Origin: Candidatus Treponema faecavium
GTDB lineage: Bacteria; Spirochaetota; Spirochaetia; Treponematales; Treponemataceae
Assembly: GCA_019113455.1 (NCBI GenBank)
Contig: DXHG01000002.1
Span: forward strand, 1 to 6,180
Reading direction: 5' to 3'
Length of the DNA: 6,180 nucleotides
Below, in pieces: positions 5,389 to 6,180 of the stretch. The position numbers were made by a program, and so were the translations under genes. Every line of letters begins with the position of its first letter. Position 1 is the first letter of the stretch. The notes under the pieces are model-generated. The model saw only the letters and a program-made list of their open reading frames with translations, was not told where the DNA came from and made no database searches.

Positions 5389-6180
5389 GATCCGGCTCCT
5401 GTATCAAGGATGCGCGTGGGGGAATCAAGAATAAACGAATTGTCCGCGCGCTTGGTAACGGCGCTTAAGTCGGTATGCAGTTTCCGTGCGAGGATTTCTG
5501 CGGCGCGCGGCGTGCAGAATCCGCCCTGACAGCGCCCCATGCCGCTTCTGACACGGCGCTTGATGCCGTCAAGATCCCGCGCTCCGACAGTGGAGTTAAT
5601 TGCGGCGGCGATTTCCGCCTCGGTTATGAGCTCGCAGCGGCAGCATATCCTTGCGTAGCGCGGATCCTGCGCAATAAGTTTGCGGCGCTGCGCGTCATCG
5701 GCTTTTTTGAATGACGGTATGCCGCGGCGCTGCGGTATATACTTGTCTGTGGGAATAAGCGGAAGACCTGTGCGTTCCAATAACTGCACAACGTACCGCG
5801 CAATAGCAGGTGCTGCCGTGAGCCCTGGCGATGCGATACCGGCAACGGTGATAAAGCGGGGCACTGCCTCGTCTTCTTCTATAATAAAGTCATGCAGCTG
5901 CGTTTCTGTTTGTGTTTTGCTGTCATACAGATACGGGATTGCGCGATTTCCGGCAAACGACGTGATAATGTCCTTTTCGTTTAAGGCAGGCACGCTGCGC
6001 TTGGCCGCGTCAAGCACGGAACGCTGTCCGGTGCAGGTGGTGTCCGTGTCGGTTTTATCGCCGCCGTCAAACGCGTTGGGGCCCGCGAGTATGTTGCCGT
6101 CAACGGTGGGAGCCACGAGTACGCCTTTTCCCATCGGCCCGGGCGCCTGAAAGATGACGGAGCGCACAAGACCGGCGCAT
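5385..6180 (-). CDS. GlpA-like FAD-dependent dehydrogenase with C-terminal [2Fe-2S] BFD domain, N-terminus outside window
   Basis: About 264 C-terminal residues are visible; the frame runs off the right edge, so the start and the N-terminal FAD-binding GxGxxG are missing. The GTG at 6167 is internal. The first visible part is the end of a DAO-type flavoprotein: GKGVLVAPTVDGNILAGP (about 6128-6075), the substrate-loop-like TSFAGNRA (about 5960-5937), and the FAD-closing VAGIASPGLTAAP (about 5846-5808). A BFD-like [2Fe-2S] domain follows, with cysteines in C-R-C (codons 5640-5642 and 5634-5636) and, 34 residues on, C-Q-G-G-F-C (5529-5531 and 5514-5516). This order matches GlpA of anaerobic glycerol-3-phosphate dehydrogenase, so oxidation of glycerol-3-P to dihydroxyacetone-P is the leading guess. 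Another 2-hydroxy acid or amine substrate is possible. About a dozen residues near 5895-5936 look like an insertion compared with the relatives I recall. The stop overlaps the next start (ATGA). Confidence 0.87.
   Translation of the reverse strand, partial: CAGLVRSVIFQAPGPMGKGVLVAPTVDGNILAGPNAFDGGDKTDTDTTCTGQRSVLDAAKRSVPALNEKDIITSFAGNRAIPYLYDSKTQTETQLHDFIIEEDEAVPRFITVAGIASPGLTAAPAIARYVVQLLERTGLPLIPTDKYIPQRRGIPSFKKADDAQRRKLIAQDPRYARICCRCELITEAEIAAAINSTVGARDLDGIKRRVRSGMGRCQGGFCTPRAAEILARKLHTDLSAVTKRADNSFILDSPTRILDTGAGS
5396..5400 (-). promoter_or_regulatory. Shine-Dalgarno of the NAD(P)/FAD oxidoreductase gene, inside the upstream gene
   Basis: On the minus strand AGGAG lies seven bases before ATG 5388, within the last codons of the GlpA-like gene, and decides the start of the oxidoreductase. 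Confidence 0.75.

Noticed and set aside
1..6180. Search for tRNA or rRNA genes, CRISPR arrays, insertion sequences, att sites or defence genes
   Set aside because: None seen: there are no regularly spaced repeats, terminal inverted repeats, transposase motifs or cloverleaf patterns, and the genes leave no gap over about 90 bases.

Overview
The window looks like chromosomal DNA from a spirochaete, most plausibly Treponema. This is a moderate-confidence inference. The glucosamine-6-phosphate deaminase reads very like what I remember of spirochaetal (Borrelia) NagB, and the base composition is moderately GC-rich and even across all genes. There are no phage, transposon, CRISPR or RNA genes, and I see no sign of recent transfer. 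All genes are intact except the two cut by the window edges.

Left part, + strand (1-3022). The window opens in the 3' half of a DUF4163/DUF3298 (RsiV-like) protein gene. An 86-base spacer containing an imperfect hairpin follows, then nagA and nagB. These two make a compact amino-sugar catabolic unit: GlcNAc-6-P is deacetylated by NagA to GlcN-6-P, which NagB converts to fructose-6-P and ammonia for glycolysis. The unit is closed by a clear rho-independent terminator. Directly behind it is a small free-standing tRNA-binding (OB-fold, MetRS C-terminal/beta type) protein.

Right part, - strand (6180 to 3019, read right to left). A four-gene run starts with a GlpA-like FAD-dependent dehydrogenase, whose 5' end is outside the window and which carries a C-terminal [2Fe-2S] BFD domain. 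Next come an NAD(P)/FAD-dependent pyridine nucleotide-disulfide-type oxidoreductase and a cysteine-rich DUF1667 protein. Both junctions among these three are 4-base ATGA overlaps, each preceded by its own Shine-Dalgarno. Thirty-four bases later is a HAD-superfamily phosphatase/phosphoglucomutase-like gene. The first three match the anaerobic glycerol-3-phosphate dehydrogenase-type clusters seen in anaerobes. They probably oxidise glycerol-3-phosphate or a similar hydroxy substrate and pass electrons through flavin and Fe-S centres to NAD(P) or another acceptor.

The two halves converge at 3019-3022, where the palindrome TTAA supplies the stop codons of both opposing genes. I see no hairpin terminator between them. 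Overall this is ordinary metabolic sequence. I found no convincing new system; the points worth a second look are small: spacer hairpins, the convergent shared stop, an apparent insertion in the GlpA-like protein, conserved allosteric residues in NagB, and the HAD enzyme attached to a redox operon.
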